Source of the DNA: Nocardioides terrae
Lineage (GTDB): Bacteria; Actinomycetota; Actinomycetes; Propionibacteriales; Nocardioidaceae
Assembly (NCBI RefSeq): GCF_900112345.1
Contig: NZ_FOLB01000015.1
Location: forward strand, 1 to 52,235
Length of the DNA: 52,235 nucleotides
Direction: 5' to 3'
Position numbers and translations under genes: made by a program. Shown one piece after another: positions 44,918 to 52,235 of this stretch (position 1 is the stretch's first letter; each line of letters begins with the position of its first letter). The notes under the pieces are model-generated. The model ran no database searches. It worked only from the letters and a program-made list of their open reading frames with translations, and was not told where the DNA came from.

Positions 44918-46402
44918 TCACACGCCGCTCCCTGCAGGTTCGCCCTCGGTTGCCGCGTGTCGCTCGCGGAGCGCCGGCTTCGCGACCTTGCCCAGGGCGT
45001 TGCGCGGGAGCACGTCGAGCACGTGGAGCTCGACGGGACGCTTGTAGCCGCTCAGATGACGTTCGCAGTGCACCGCCACCGTCACCGGATCGACCACGTG
45101 GCCCGGAGCGGCTTCGACGTAGGCGACGACCACCTCGCCCCAGACCGGATCGGGGGCACCGATCACGGCGGCCTCCTGCACGGCGGGGTGCGCAGCCAGG
45201 ACGTCCTCGATCTCTTTGGGATAGATGTTCGCGCCTCCGCGGATGATGAGATCCTTGGATCGGCCGACCAGCGTCAAGTAGCCGTCGCCGTCGAGGTAGC
45301 CCAGGTCACCGGTCCGGAGCCATCCGTCGACCAGCACCTTGGCGGTCTCCTCGGGGCGGCCGAGGTAGCCCCGCATGACGTTGGGTCCGCGCACCACGAC
45401 CTCGCCGGGAACCCCGAGCGGGACCTCGGAGCCGTCACCGTCCAGGATGCGCACCTCCTGGCCGGGAAAGGCCGACCCGACGGTGCCCGGTCGACGCGGG
45501 CCGGCAATCGGATTGATCGTCACCCCGCAGGTCGCCTCGGACAGGCCATAGCCTTCCACGACCGGGAACCCGTAACGCGCCTCGAAGCGCTCCAGCAGGG
45601 CAGGCGCGGCCGGCGCGGCGCCGCAGATCGCGTACCGCACCGTGGAGGTCTCGGGCGCCACGTCCGGCGGCAGCGCCGCGAGCATGGCGAAGATCGTCGG
45701 CACCGCACTGAAGTACGTCGGCCGCTCGGCGGCCACCCGGTCGAAGAAGTCGGTCGGGTCGAACCGCTCCGCGATGACCACGCTCGCTCCCGCGCAGAGC
45801 GGGAGGAGGACGCTGATCACGATGCCGTTGACGTGGAACAGCGGCAGGATGAGCAGGCAGCGGTCAGCGGCGCCGAGCTCGAGGACGAGGCGACCCATGG
45901 AGATCATCGCGTCGAGGTTCGCGTGGTCCAGCATGACCCCCTTCGGCACACCGGTGGTCCCGCTGGTGTAGATCAGCAGGGCGAGGTCGCGCGGATCGGT
46001 GCGCGGCACCTCCAACGCTCGGCGCGACGTACGCCGGAGGTCACCGACCCTGAGTGTCTCGGTGCTCGACACGGGAGCCGCATCGTCTTCGATCACCGCG
46101 AGCCGGGCGTCTGAGTCGGTGAGCTGGCGCTCGACCTCTCCTGCGGTCAGGCTCGGATTCACCGGTGTGATCGTCGCCCCCAGACGCCAGGCGGCGAACA
46201 GCAGGGTGACGAACTCGATCCGGTTCGTCAGTCTGAGGGCAACCACCGCGCCTGGACCGATCCCCAGCTCACGGAGATGCTCCGCCGCAGCCCGAACCTC
46301 ATCGCGGAACTGGGCGTTGGTCAGGGTCCGCGTCGCGTCCGAGACGGCTCTGCCGTCCGGGTCGGCCTGCGCACGAGTTTCGGGGAGAGAGACGAGCTGC
46401 AT
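44918..46402 (-). CDS. Acyl-CoA synthetase (AMP-binding family)
   Basis: A 494-residue adenylate-forming ligase joining a carboxylic acid to CoA with ATP. The P-loop-like motif is 'LLIYTSGTTGVPKGVMLDHA', the A5 motif 'GYGLSEATCGVTINP', A7 'WLRTGDLGYLDGDGYL', A8 'GRSKDLIIRGGANIYPKEIE' and the catalytic Lys motif 'LPRNALGKVAKPALRER'. ATG at 46402. It follows the amidohydrolase by 76 bp in the same direction. The substrate is likely a short, branched or aromatic acid; the specificity pocket cannot be judged by eye. Confidence 0.92.
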   Translation of the reverse strand: MQLVSLPETRAQADPDGRAVSDATRTLTNAQFRDEVRAAAEHLRELGIGPGAVVALRLTNRIEFVTLLFAAWRLGATITPVNPSLTAGEVERQLTDSDARLAVIEDDAAPVSSTETLRVGDLRRTSRRALEVPRTDPRDLALLIYTSGTTGVPKGVMLDHANLDAMISMGRLVLELGAADRCLLILPLFHVNGIVISVLLPLCAGASVVIAERFDPTDFFDRVAAERPTYFSAVPTIFAMLAALPPDVAPETSTVRYAICGAAPAAPALLERFEARYGFPVVEGYGLSEATCGVTINPIAGPRRPGTVGSAFPGQEVRILDGDGSEVPLGVPGEVVVRGPNVMRGYLGRPEETAKVLVDGWLRTGDLGYLDGDGYLTLVGRSKDLIIRGGANIYPKEIEDVLAAHPAVQEAAVIGAPDPVWGEVVVAYVEAAPGHVVDPVTVAVHCERHLSGYKRPVELHVLDVLPRNALGKVAKPALRERHAATEGEPAGSGV

Positions 46403-46478
46403 GGTGGGGCGCTCCTGGTGTGGATGGCGGAAGGTGGTCTCGAGGACGACGCCGCCCTCGTCTGGTCGTCGATCGGTG

Positions 46479-47669
46479 TCAGGTGCTCGAGGAGGGCTGT
46501 CGCAGGACCGAGCGAACGAGGGTCACGTAGTAGCGGACACCGAGCTCGAGGATGTCGTCGTTGAAGTCGTACTCGCTGCTGTGGAGGGGGCTGCCTCCGA
46601 GCCCGGGCTCGACCCCGTTGCCGATGAACGCGAAGCAGCCCGGCACCGTCCGCGCGAACACGCCGAAGTCTTCGCTCCCCATGCGGCGCTCGCATTGCGC
46701 GTCGACGTCGGCGAAGACGGAGCTCGCCGCCCGAGCGGCGGCCTCGACACACGCTGCCTCATTGACCGTCGGCTGGAACTCGTGGGTGTACGTGACGTCA
46801 CAGGTCGCCCCGTGGCTTCGTGCGATCCCTTCGGCCAGCGCACGGATGCGTCGTTCGAGGAGCTCGCTGACGTCCGCCGAATAGCTGCGGGTGTCACCGC
46901 GGACGACGACGTGGGTCGGGATCGCGTTGCGAGAGCCGTCGGTGATGAGCTCCGTGCACGAGAGCACGGCCGGCTCGCTCGACGGGACGTTGCGGCCGAC
47001 TACGGTCTGCAGGGCGGTCACGATCTCCGCGGCGATGACCAGCGGATCGACGACCCTGTCCGGCATGGAGGAGTGCCCGCCGCGTCCGATGATCCGGATC
47101 TCGAAGTTGTCCTCGCTTCCGAGGATCGGTCCGCTGCGGGTGCTGAAGTGACCGACGGGCAGTCCAGGAGCGTTGTGCAGACCGTAGATGGCGTCGAGCG
47201 GAAAGCGCTCGAACAGCCCGTCGTCGATCATGGCCTGTGCCCCGCGTCCCGGCTCCTCCGCCGGCTGGAAGACGAAGCGCACCGTGCCGTCGAAGCCGGC
47301 GCCCGACGCCAGTGCTGCCGCCGCACCGAGGACCATCGTCATGTGGCCGTCGTGTCCGCAGGCGTGCATCGCCCCCGGGTTGCGCGACACGTGGTCGTGC
47401 GACCCGACTTCGTGCAGGGGGAGGCAATCCATGTCAGCGCGCAGGCCGATGACCCCCGGTCCGTCACCGCAGCGAAGGGTGGCGACGACCCCGGTCCCGC
47501 CGATCCCGGTGGCGATGTCGGTGACACCCGATGCCTTCAGCGTCTCGACGAGGAAGGCAGCCGTGCCGTGTTCCTCGAACGGAAGCTCCGGATAGCGGTG
47601 CAGGTGGCGCCGCCACTCGCGTAGCTGGTCGCCCGGTCGGTCACGCGGTTCGGCCGCATGGTTGGTCAC
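46479..47669 (-). CDS. M20 family amidohydrolase (hippurate/N-acyl amino acid hydrolase type)
   Basis: A 396-residue metal-dependent amidohydrolase of the M20D group. Metal ligands: 'GLRADMDCLPLHEV', 'AMHACGHDGHMTMVLGAA' and 'FVFQPAEEPGRGAQAM', with a later His in 'YGLHNAPGLPVGHF' and 'SPLHSSEYDF'. The group cleaves acyl groups from amino acids (hippurate, indole-3-acetyl conjugates and the like). GTG at 47669 overlaps the permease stop (GTGA), so uptake and cleavage are translationally coupled. Confidence 0.92.
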   Translation of the reverse strand: MTNHAAEPRDRPGDQLREWRRHLHRYPELPFEEHGTAAFLVETLKASGVTDIATGIGGTGVVATLRCGDGPGVIGLRADMDCLPLHEVGSHDHVSRNPGAMHACGHDGHMTMVLGAAAALASGAGFDGTVRFVFQPAEEPGRGAQAMIDDGLFERFPLDAIYGLHNAPGLPVGHFSTRSGPILGSEDNFEIRIIGRGGHSSMPDRVVDPLVIAAEIVTALQTVVGRNVPSSEPAVLSCTELITDGSRNAIPTHVVVRGDTRSYSADVSELLERRIRALAEGIARSHGATCDVTYTHEFQPTVNEAACVEAAARAASSVFADVDAQCERRMGSEDFGVFARTVPGCFAFIGNGVEPGLGGSPLHSSEYDFNDDILELGVRYYVTLVRSVLRQPSSST

Positions 47670-49090
47670 AGGTGGGGTCTCCGTTCACGAAGGTTCGAGC
47701 GATTGAGTCGCGCGTAGCTGACGGTGAGGATGAGGGCCCACCCGACGCCCACGACAAGGGCAGGGCGGGTCTCGGGGTTCTGCGCCAGCAGGGCCACGAT
47801 CACGCCGATGCAGGCCAGGGCGATCCAGCTGGTGACGGGCGCTCCCGGCATCGTGAAGTCGTGACCAGGCAGGCGACCGGCCCTGACCGCGGCGCGATAG
47901 CGAAGCTGGCACCAGACGATGACGGTCCACCCGGCCAGCACCGCGCACGTCGCAACGGCAGCGAACAGTGCGAAGGCGCTCGTCGGCGCGGCGACGCTGA
48001 CGACGACTCCGAGTGCGATCGCGGCCGACGTCAAGGTGAGCGCTGGTGCCGGAACCTGGCGGCTGCTCAGCCGCTGCAGGGCGCTGGGCGCCGCCCCTTG
48101 GAGCGAGAGGCGCCGCACCAGCCGGCTCGCGACATAAATGTTGGCATTGCAGCCGGAGAGCGCGGCCGTCAGGACGACGAAGTTCATCACTCCGCCCGCT
48201 GCGGGCAGCCCTGCGCCAGCGAACACCTGCACGAAGGGGCTGCTGTCGGGCGCGTAGCGGCTCCAGGGCATCAGCGTCAGGAGCACGGCGATCGAACCGA
48301 CGTAGACGACACCGATGCGGACGGGAAGGAGGCGGATGGCGGTCCGAAGGCTCGTGCGGGGATCGACGGCCTCGCCCGCCGTGGAGGCAACCAGTTCGAT
48401 CCCGGTGTAGGCGAAGAAGGCAGCCACGAGGACGGACACGGCCTGCCATCCTCCGTGAGGAGCGAAACCGCCGTGACTCCAAAGATTCGTGACTGACGCC
48501 GAGGCGCCGAGTGCGGAGAAGTGGAACGTGAGGACTGCGCCCCCGATCACGAGGAGGACCAGGACGGCGACGACCTTGATGCTCGCAAACCAGAACTCCA
48601 GCTCGCCGAAGAGCCTCACGGACAAGTTGTTGGCCAGGAGGAGGACCGCGAGGGCCACACCCGCCGACGCGGAGACCGGCAACTGCGGAAACCAGTACTG
48701 GATGTAATGGCCCGCAGCGGTGAGCTCTGCCATGCAGGCGGTTACCGCGGCTGTCCAGTAGGACCATCCCGTGGCGAACCCCGCGAACGGGCCGAGGAAC
48801 TCTTTCGCATAGTCCATCACGCTGCCCGACGTCGGTCGATAGACGACCAGCTCACCCAGGGCGCGCATGACGAGGAAGGCAACGGCCCCGGCGACGACAA
48901 AGCTGATGATCACCGCCGGCCCTGCTGCGGCAATCGCCTCGCCGGAGCCGTAGAACAGCCCGACTCCGATGGCACTTCCGATCGCCATCATCTGGATCTG
49001 CCTGGACCTCAATCCACGCCGATATCCCTCGTCAGGTACGTCGTCCGTCGCGGCGTCTGCGAGGAGGTCACTTCGAGCCTGTGCGCTCAC
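47666..49090 (-). CDS. Amino acid permease (APC family, GABA/aromatic permease type)
   Basis: A 474-residue, 12-helix permease. 'LRSRQIQMMAIGSAIGVGLF' and 'YGSGEAIAAAGPAVIISFVV' are the APC helix-one signature, and 'ELVVYRPTSGSVMDYAKEFL' the conserved loop after helix two. The start is a GTG at 49090 with AAGGAGCACT upstream; an upstream GTG at 49126 lacks this. It leads the three-gene unit permease, amidohydrolase, acyl-CoA synthetase. The substrate is probably an amino acid or its acyl derivative. Confidence 0.9.
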   Translation of the reverse strand: MSAQARSDLLADAATDDVPDEGYRRGLRSRQIQMMAIGSAIGVGLFYGSGEAIAAAGPAVIISFVVAGAVAFLVMRALGELVVYRPTSGSVMDYAKEFLGPFAGFATGWSYWTAAVTACMAELTAAGHYIQYWFPQLPVSASAGVALAVLLLANNLSVRLFGELEFWFASIKVVAVLVLLVIGGAVLTFHFSALGASASVTNLWSHGGFAPHGGWQAVSVLVAAFFAYTGIELVASTAGEAVDPRTSLRTAIRLLPVRIGVVYVGSIAVLLTLMPWSRYAPDSSPFVQVFAGAGLPAAGGVMNFVVLTAALSGCNANIYVASRLVRRLSLQGAAPSALQRLSSRQVPAPALTLTSAAIALGVVVSVAAPTSAFALFAAVATCAVLAGWTVIVWCQLRYRAAVRAGRLPGHDFTMPGAPVTSWIALACIGVIVALLAQNPETRPALVVGVGWALILTVSYARLNRSNLRERRPHL

Positions 49091-49250
49091 AGTGCTCCTT
49101 TCGGGCTCGGATAGGGGAAAGCCCACGCGGCACGACGAACGGACGTGCGTGGACCGCGTTGCTCTCCGGCAATGCTTCCGGGGAATCGGAGTGGAAAAAA
49201 GCGATGAAACGTGGAGTCGATCGTGAAGGGCCAGCGGACGGACGCCGCTG

Positions 49251-50008
49251 TCAGCGGAACGCCGGCATGCCCGTCAGCGCCTGCCCGAGGACCAGGGTGT
49301 GCATCTCGACCGTCCCTTCGTAGGTCAGGACCGACTCCAGGTTGTTCTGATGCCGGACGACAGGGTGCTCGAGGGAGATCCCTTGCGCTCCGAGGGCCGT
49401 CGCAGCGGTGCGGCAGATCTCGAGGGCCTCACGCACGTTGTTGAGCTTCCCGATACTGACCTGTTCAGGTCGTAAGAGACCGGCATCCTTGCGGCGTCCG
49501 AGGTGGACGGCCAGCAGATAGCCCTTGACGTACTCCAGTGTCATGTCGGCAAGCTTCTGCTGGGTCAGCTGGAAGGCACCGATCGGCTTGCCGAACTGAC
49601 GTCGCTCGACGGAGTACGTCCGGGCCGCCTCGATGCTGGAGCGGGCGGCGCCAAGCGAGCCCCACACGACTCCGTAGCGCGCTTCGTTGAGCAGGCGAGG
49701 GGCGCCGCCAGTCCACACGGACCTCCGGGAAGGCGACGGAGTCGGGGATCCGAACGTCGTCCGCCCGATCGCGACATCGCGAGAGACCCTTGCACCGAGA
49801 CCAATGACCGAAGCCCGGAGTCGGTGGCCTCGATCTCCAGGCACACGAGGCCGTAGTCGATGGCGGACATGCCGGCGCCGCCATAGCCCGTCAGGTGCCC
49901 AGCACGCCCAGGGAGCCGAGCTCTTTGATGACCTCGCGGATGTTCGGCACGCGACCCTCCTCAAACCAGGTCGCGCTGCATGTTCCTTCGTGATCGGGCA
50001 GTTGTCTA
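49251..50008 (-). pseudogene. Glutaryl-CoA dehydrogenase, decayed
   Basis: The minus strand holds pieces of an acyl-CoA dehydrogenase in several frames: 'WFEEGRVPNIREVIKELGSL' (N-terminal), 'MSAIDYGLVCLEIEATDSGL' with 'VSVQGSLAMS', then after a deletion of about 120 residues 'LLNEARYGVVWGSLGAARSS' and an intact C-terminal third from 'RRQFGKPIGAFQLTQQKLAD' to 'TYEGTVEMHTLVLGQALTGM'. The TYEGTVEMH motif is diagnostic of glutaryl-CoA dehydrogenases. The remnant is about 760 bp against the normal ~1180. It directly follows the M20 dipeptidase stop. Confidence 0.85.
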
Positions 50009-51355
50009 TCAGAGGTCGCCGAGGTGCTTGAGCAAGAGCGCCTGCGCGAGCACGGCGCGTTCGAACTCGGCGAGGTGCAGGCCTTCGTTCGCGCCGTGAG
50101 CCCGGGTTCCCGGGTCCTCGACACCGGTGACCAGGACAGTTGCTCCAGGGAACGCCTGACGAAACTCGGCGATGAAGGGGATGGAGCCTCCGACGCCCAT
50201 GTCGACCGGTGGTGTTCCCTCCCATGCGTCGGTCAGTGCGACGCGCGCGGCCTCGTAGACCGGGCCTACGGCGTCCATCCAGGCCGGCTCTCCGGTGTCG
50301 AGGAGCGTGTGGGTGAGTGTCGCGCCCCAGGGGACGTGATCCTCGAGGTGGCGGATCAGGCAGGCAACGGCGTTATCGATGGTGTCGGTGGGCGCGATCC
50401 GCAGGGAGATCCGTGCCCGTGCCACCGGCACGAGGGTGTTGCTGGCACCTTCGACTCTCGGGGCGTCGAGGCCGGTGATGCTCAGCGCCGGTCTGGTCCA
50501 CAACCGCTCGACGGGCGAGCCGTCACCGATCCACTCGAGGCCCGGGACGGCACCAGAAGCGGCGCGCAGCCGCTCCTCCGGGACGAGGATGTCGGCGGCC
50601 GGGCCGCTGCGCAGACCCCGGACCGCCACGTTTCCCCGATCGTCGTGCAGGCTCGCGATCACGCGTGACATCGCGACCAGGGCGTCAGGCACGAGGCCGC
50701 CCCAGCCGCCGGAGTGCACCGCATGTGTGAGGGTGCGGACCTCGACGTCGAGGCGCACGAGGCCGCGTAAGCTCGTCGTCAGGGCGGGAACGCCGATGTC
50801 CCAGTTGGTGGAGTCGGTGATCACGATGACGTCGGCCTCGAGCATCCGACGGTAGGATTCGAGCAGCGTGGCGAGTGTGGGTGAGCCGATCTCCTCCTCG
50901 CCTTCGACGAACACGATGACACTCACCGGGAGTTTGTCGCCGTACACGCGCAGCGTGCTGAGGTGGGCGGCGATGCCCGCTTTGTCGTCAGCGGCGCCGC
51001 GACCGTAGAGGCGGCCATCGCGCGCGGTCGGCTCGAACGGCGGGGACTCCCAGTCGGCGTGGCCGTTCTCCGGCTGCACGTCGTGGTGTGCGTACAGCAG
51101 CACCGTGGGTGCGCCGTCGGGGCCCCCCTTGCGGGCGATGACTGCGGGTAGCCCGCCGTCGACGGAGACGATGTCCACCGCGTCACAGTCCTGGGCGCGG
51201 AACAGCTCCGCCACCGCTTCCGCGCAGCGTCGTACCTCGCTGACCCGCTTTGGATCGGCGCTCACAGACTGGATCCGAACTAGATCTTCGAGATCCCGGT
51301 GCACGCCCGGCAGGACGTCGGCCACGCGGGCACGGATGTCATCTGCGGTCACCAT
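50009..51355 (-). CDS. M20 family dipeptidase
   Basis: A 448-residue di-zinc peptidase of the M20A/carnosinase-like group. Ligand motifs: 'VLLYAHHDVQPENGHADWES', 'LYGRGAADDKAGIAAHLSTL' (bridging Asp) and 'IVFVEGEEEIGSPTLATLLE' (catalytic Glu). The dimerisation domain starts near 195 ('VRLDVEVRTLTHAVHSGGWG'). No signal peptide, so it acts in the cytosol. It would split dipeptides or acyl amino acids brought in by the importer. ATG at 51355; the ribosome site is weak, and a GTG one codon downstream is an alternative. An inverted repeat lies just upstream. Confidence 0.92.
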   Translation of the reverse strand: MVTADDIRARVADVLPGVHRDLEDLVRIQSVSADPKRVSEVRRCAEAVAELFRAQDCDAVDIVSVDGGLPAVIARKGGPDGAPTVLLYAHHDVQPENGHADWESPPFEPTARDGRLYGRGAADDKAGIAAHLSTLRVYGDKLPVSVIVFVEGEEEIGSPTLATLLESYRRMLEADVIVITDSTNWDIGVPALTTSLRGLVRLDVEVRTLTHAVHSGGWGGLVPDALVAMSRVIASLHDDRGNVAVRGLRSGPAADILVPEERLRAASGAVPGLEWIGDGSPVERLWTRPALSITGLDAPRVEGASNTLVPVARARISLRIAPTDTIDNAVACLIRHLEDHVPWGATLTHTLLDTGEPAWMDAVGPVYEAARVALTDAWEGTPPVDMGVGGSIPFIAEFRQAFPGATVLVTGVEDPGTRAHGANEGLHLAEFERAVLAQALLLKHLGDL

Positions 51356-51376
51356 GGGCTCAGGATGACAATCCTC

Positions 51377-51432
51377 ACCCTTAAGGAAAAGCGAGAGTTT
51401 GTCGAGCACACCCTGCAGATCCACTTAAGGGT
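51377..51432. promoter_or_regulatory. Inverted repeat upstream of the dipeptidase gene
   Basis: ACCCTTAAG at 51377-51385 is repeated inverted as CTTAAGGGT at 51424-51432, with 38 bp between. The AT-rich CTTAAG cores stand out in this GC-rich DNA. The arms lie 22-77 bp before the ATG, suiting a pair of operator half-sites or a looping repressor. No regulator gene is adjacent. The remaining 51433-51638 shows no gene. Confidence 0.45.
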
Positions 51433-51638
51433 CGGTGCACAGGTCTGCAGAACTCGCAGCATCTTGCCGCGCGGCGCTGTCAATCGCTATCTCGATAGGG
51501 CGCGCACCGAGGATGATCGTGGCACGCGAGTGCCGTAGAGCACTCCACCCTGAAGCTTGCTGCGGTCTTCGAGTTCCGCCCTCCAGCCGACGTCGCCTCC
51601 ACTAAGGCGGCATCAACGGGCCGCCTGCTCGGGAAACG

Positions 51639-52169
51639 CTAATGCGCCGGGCTGGGCGCGGTGGCCGCGTGCGGGGCACGCCATGTTGTCACCGTCAACC
51701 AGACCATCCAGACCAGGCTTAGGAGCCACGAGGCGATGATCAGAGTCGAGTGGGTGCCATTGAAGCCCTGCGAGCCGGCCACCCAGCCCTCGGCCACGTA
51801 TACGACGCCCGTCAATGCGACCAGGTACGGCACAGCACGGGGAAGGGCTCGCACAGCGAAGCCCGCGCTGCCAAGGAGAATGAGGGATAGTCCGATGGCA
51901 TACGCGTGGTAGCTACTGACGCCCCACTCGAGCCATCGCATCGCCTCAGCGCTTGCGAACCGCGTTGGCTTCTGTGACGAGGTCGCATTCATCCAGGCCT
52001 GGTCGACCTGCTTGTTACCGACCCCGTCGACCGCCTGTAGGACTCCGTAGAGCGCCAGTGAGACTCCGGCCAGAACCGCCCCTATCCGCCCTGCCCACGC
52101 TGGCCCTTCCGTCCGCTCTTCCAACGCGACGTAGAGCACAAGGGGGTCTGCCCCCGCTTTGGTTGACAC
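51639..52169 (-). pseudogene. Membrane protein truncated at its 5' end by an IS3-family element
   Basis: About 165 residues of a four-helix membrane protein remain ('GAVLAGVSLALYGVLQAVDG', 'YAIGLSLILLGSAGFAVRAL', 'YLVALTGVVYVAEGWVAG', 'LIIASWLLSLVWMVWLTV'). I do not know the family. Its own sequence seems to begin near 52140; the only in-frame start before it, GTG at 52169, lies inside the IS end. The original start has therefore probably been lost, though a chimeric protein from that GTG is conceivable. No ribosome binding site is seen there. Confidence 0.6.
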
Positions 52170-52235
52170 TCGGGGTTTGCAGTAATCAGGCCGCGTTTGC
52201 GGCGGCGTAGATCATCTCAAACTCGACCGGGGTGA
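52141..52235 (-). mobile_element. IS3-family insertion sequence, right end only
   Basis: The window edge cuts the element. It contains the last codons of the transposase and about 45 bp of terminal sequence containing GGTCTGCCCCCGC and TTGGTTGACAC, which resembles IS3-family inverted repeat ends. The exact outer end near 52141 is inferred from where the neighbouring membrane-protein gene begins. Confidence 0.6.
52186..52235 (-). CDS. IS3-family transposase OrfB, C-terminal end
   Basis: Only the last 15 codons are visible, ending 'TPVEFEMIYAAANAA' with TGA at 52186. 'TPVEFE' at the extreme C-terminus is characteristic of IS3-family OrfB integrases (in full-length members it follows a GYLSP/YL-type segment). 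The catalytic domain is outside the window. Confidence 0.75.
   Translation of the reverse strand, partial: TPVEFEMIYAAANAA

Overview
The window is high-GC DNA from an actinobacterium. Support for this comes from strong G/C bias at third codon positions, frequent GTG and TTG starts with AGGAG-type ribosome binding sites, ATGA/GTGA gene overlaps, mycothiol-linked and actinobacterial family types, and no RNA genes except a tRNA fragment. I cannot name the genus. It looks like accessory DNA: an IS481-family element is cut by the left edge, an IS3-family element by the right edge, and there are seven decayed genes or gene fragments plus one frameshifted acetyltransferase. A 48-bp tRNA-Glu 3' fragment at 1774-1821 looks like an attachment-site remnant, whose geometry would put an integrated element to its right.

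Region 0.5-7.3 kb holds a small hypothetical gene, a DinB/maleylpyruvate-isomerase-type protein, a membrane-anchored molybdopterin oxidoreductase and a divergent MFS/ArsR pair. A duplicated block of oxidoreductase 5' end plus acetyltransferase 3' end flanks the MFS/ArsR pair, and each copy has lost the opposite gene.

Region 7.3-31.9 kb is a mixed stress, metal and detoxification region: Asp/Glu racemase, GrpB-like protein, a LuxR-type ATPase regulator, acetyltransferases, a degenerate HMA protein, cysteine hydrolase, flavin reductase, MacB-like ABC exporter, a CopA copper ATPase with an unusual 300-residue exported tail, CopZ, a His-rich MFS exporter, an FAD oxidoreductase, another MFS exporter, a glyoxalase-type protein and a secreted BNR-repeat protein. 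Eight genes or operons here share a 21-bp element 63-115 bp upstream of the start codon, always in the same orientation. In five of them a second block lies exactly 20 bp further on. Three of the eight lead a family of small (47-49 residue) basic proteins. This is the best candidate in the window for an undescribed regulatory system.

Region 32-51.4 kb is an amino-acid, peptide and acyl-CoA catabolic block: diaminopropionate ammonia-lyase with a divergent LysR, an enoyl-CoA hydratase family protein, a complete five-gene dipeptide/oligopeptide ABC transporter operon, an alpha/beta hydrolase, L-serine dehydratase, an operon of amino-acid permease, M20 amidohydrolase and acyl-CoA synthetase, and an M20 dipeptidase. 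Between the intact genes lie a thiolase, both subunits of a CoA-transferase and a glutaryl-CoA dehydrogenase, all decayed. This suggests a lost acyl-CoA route next to retained peptide and amino-acid use.
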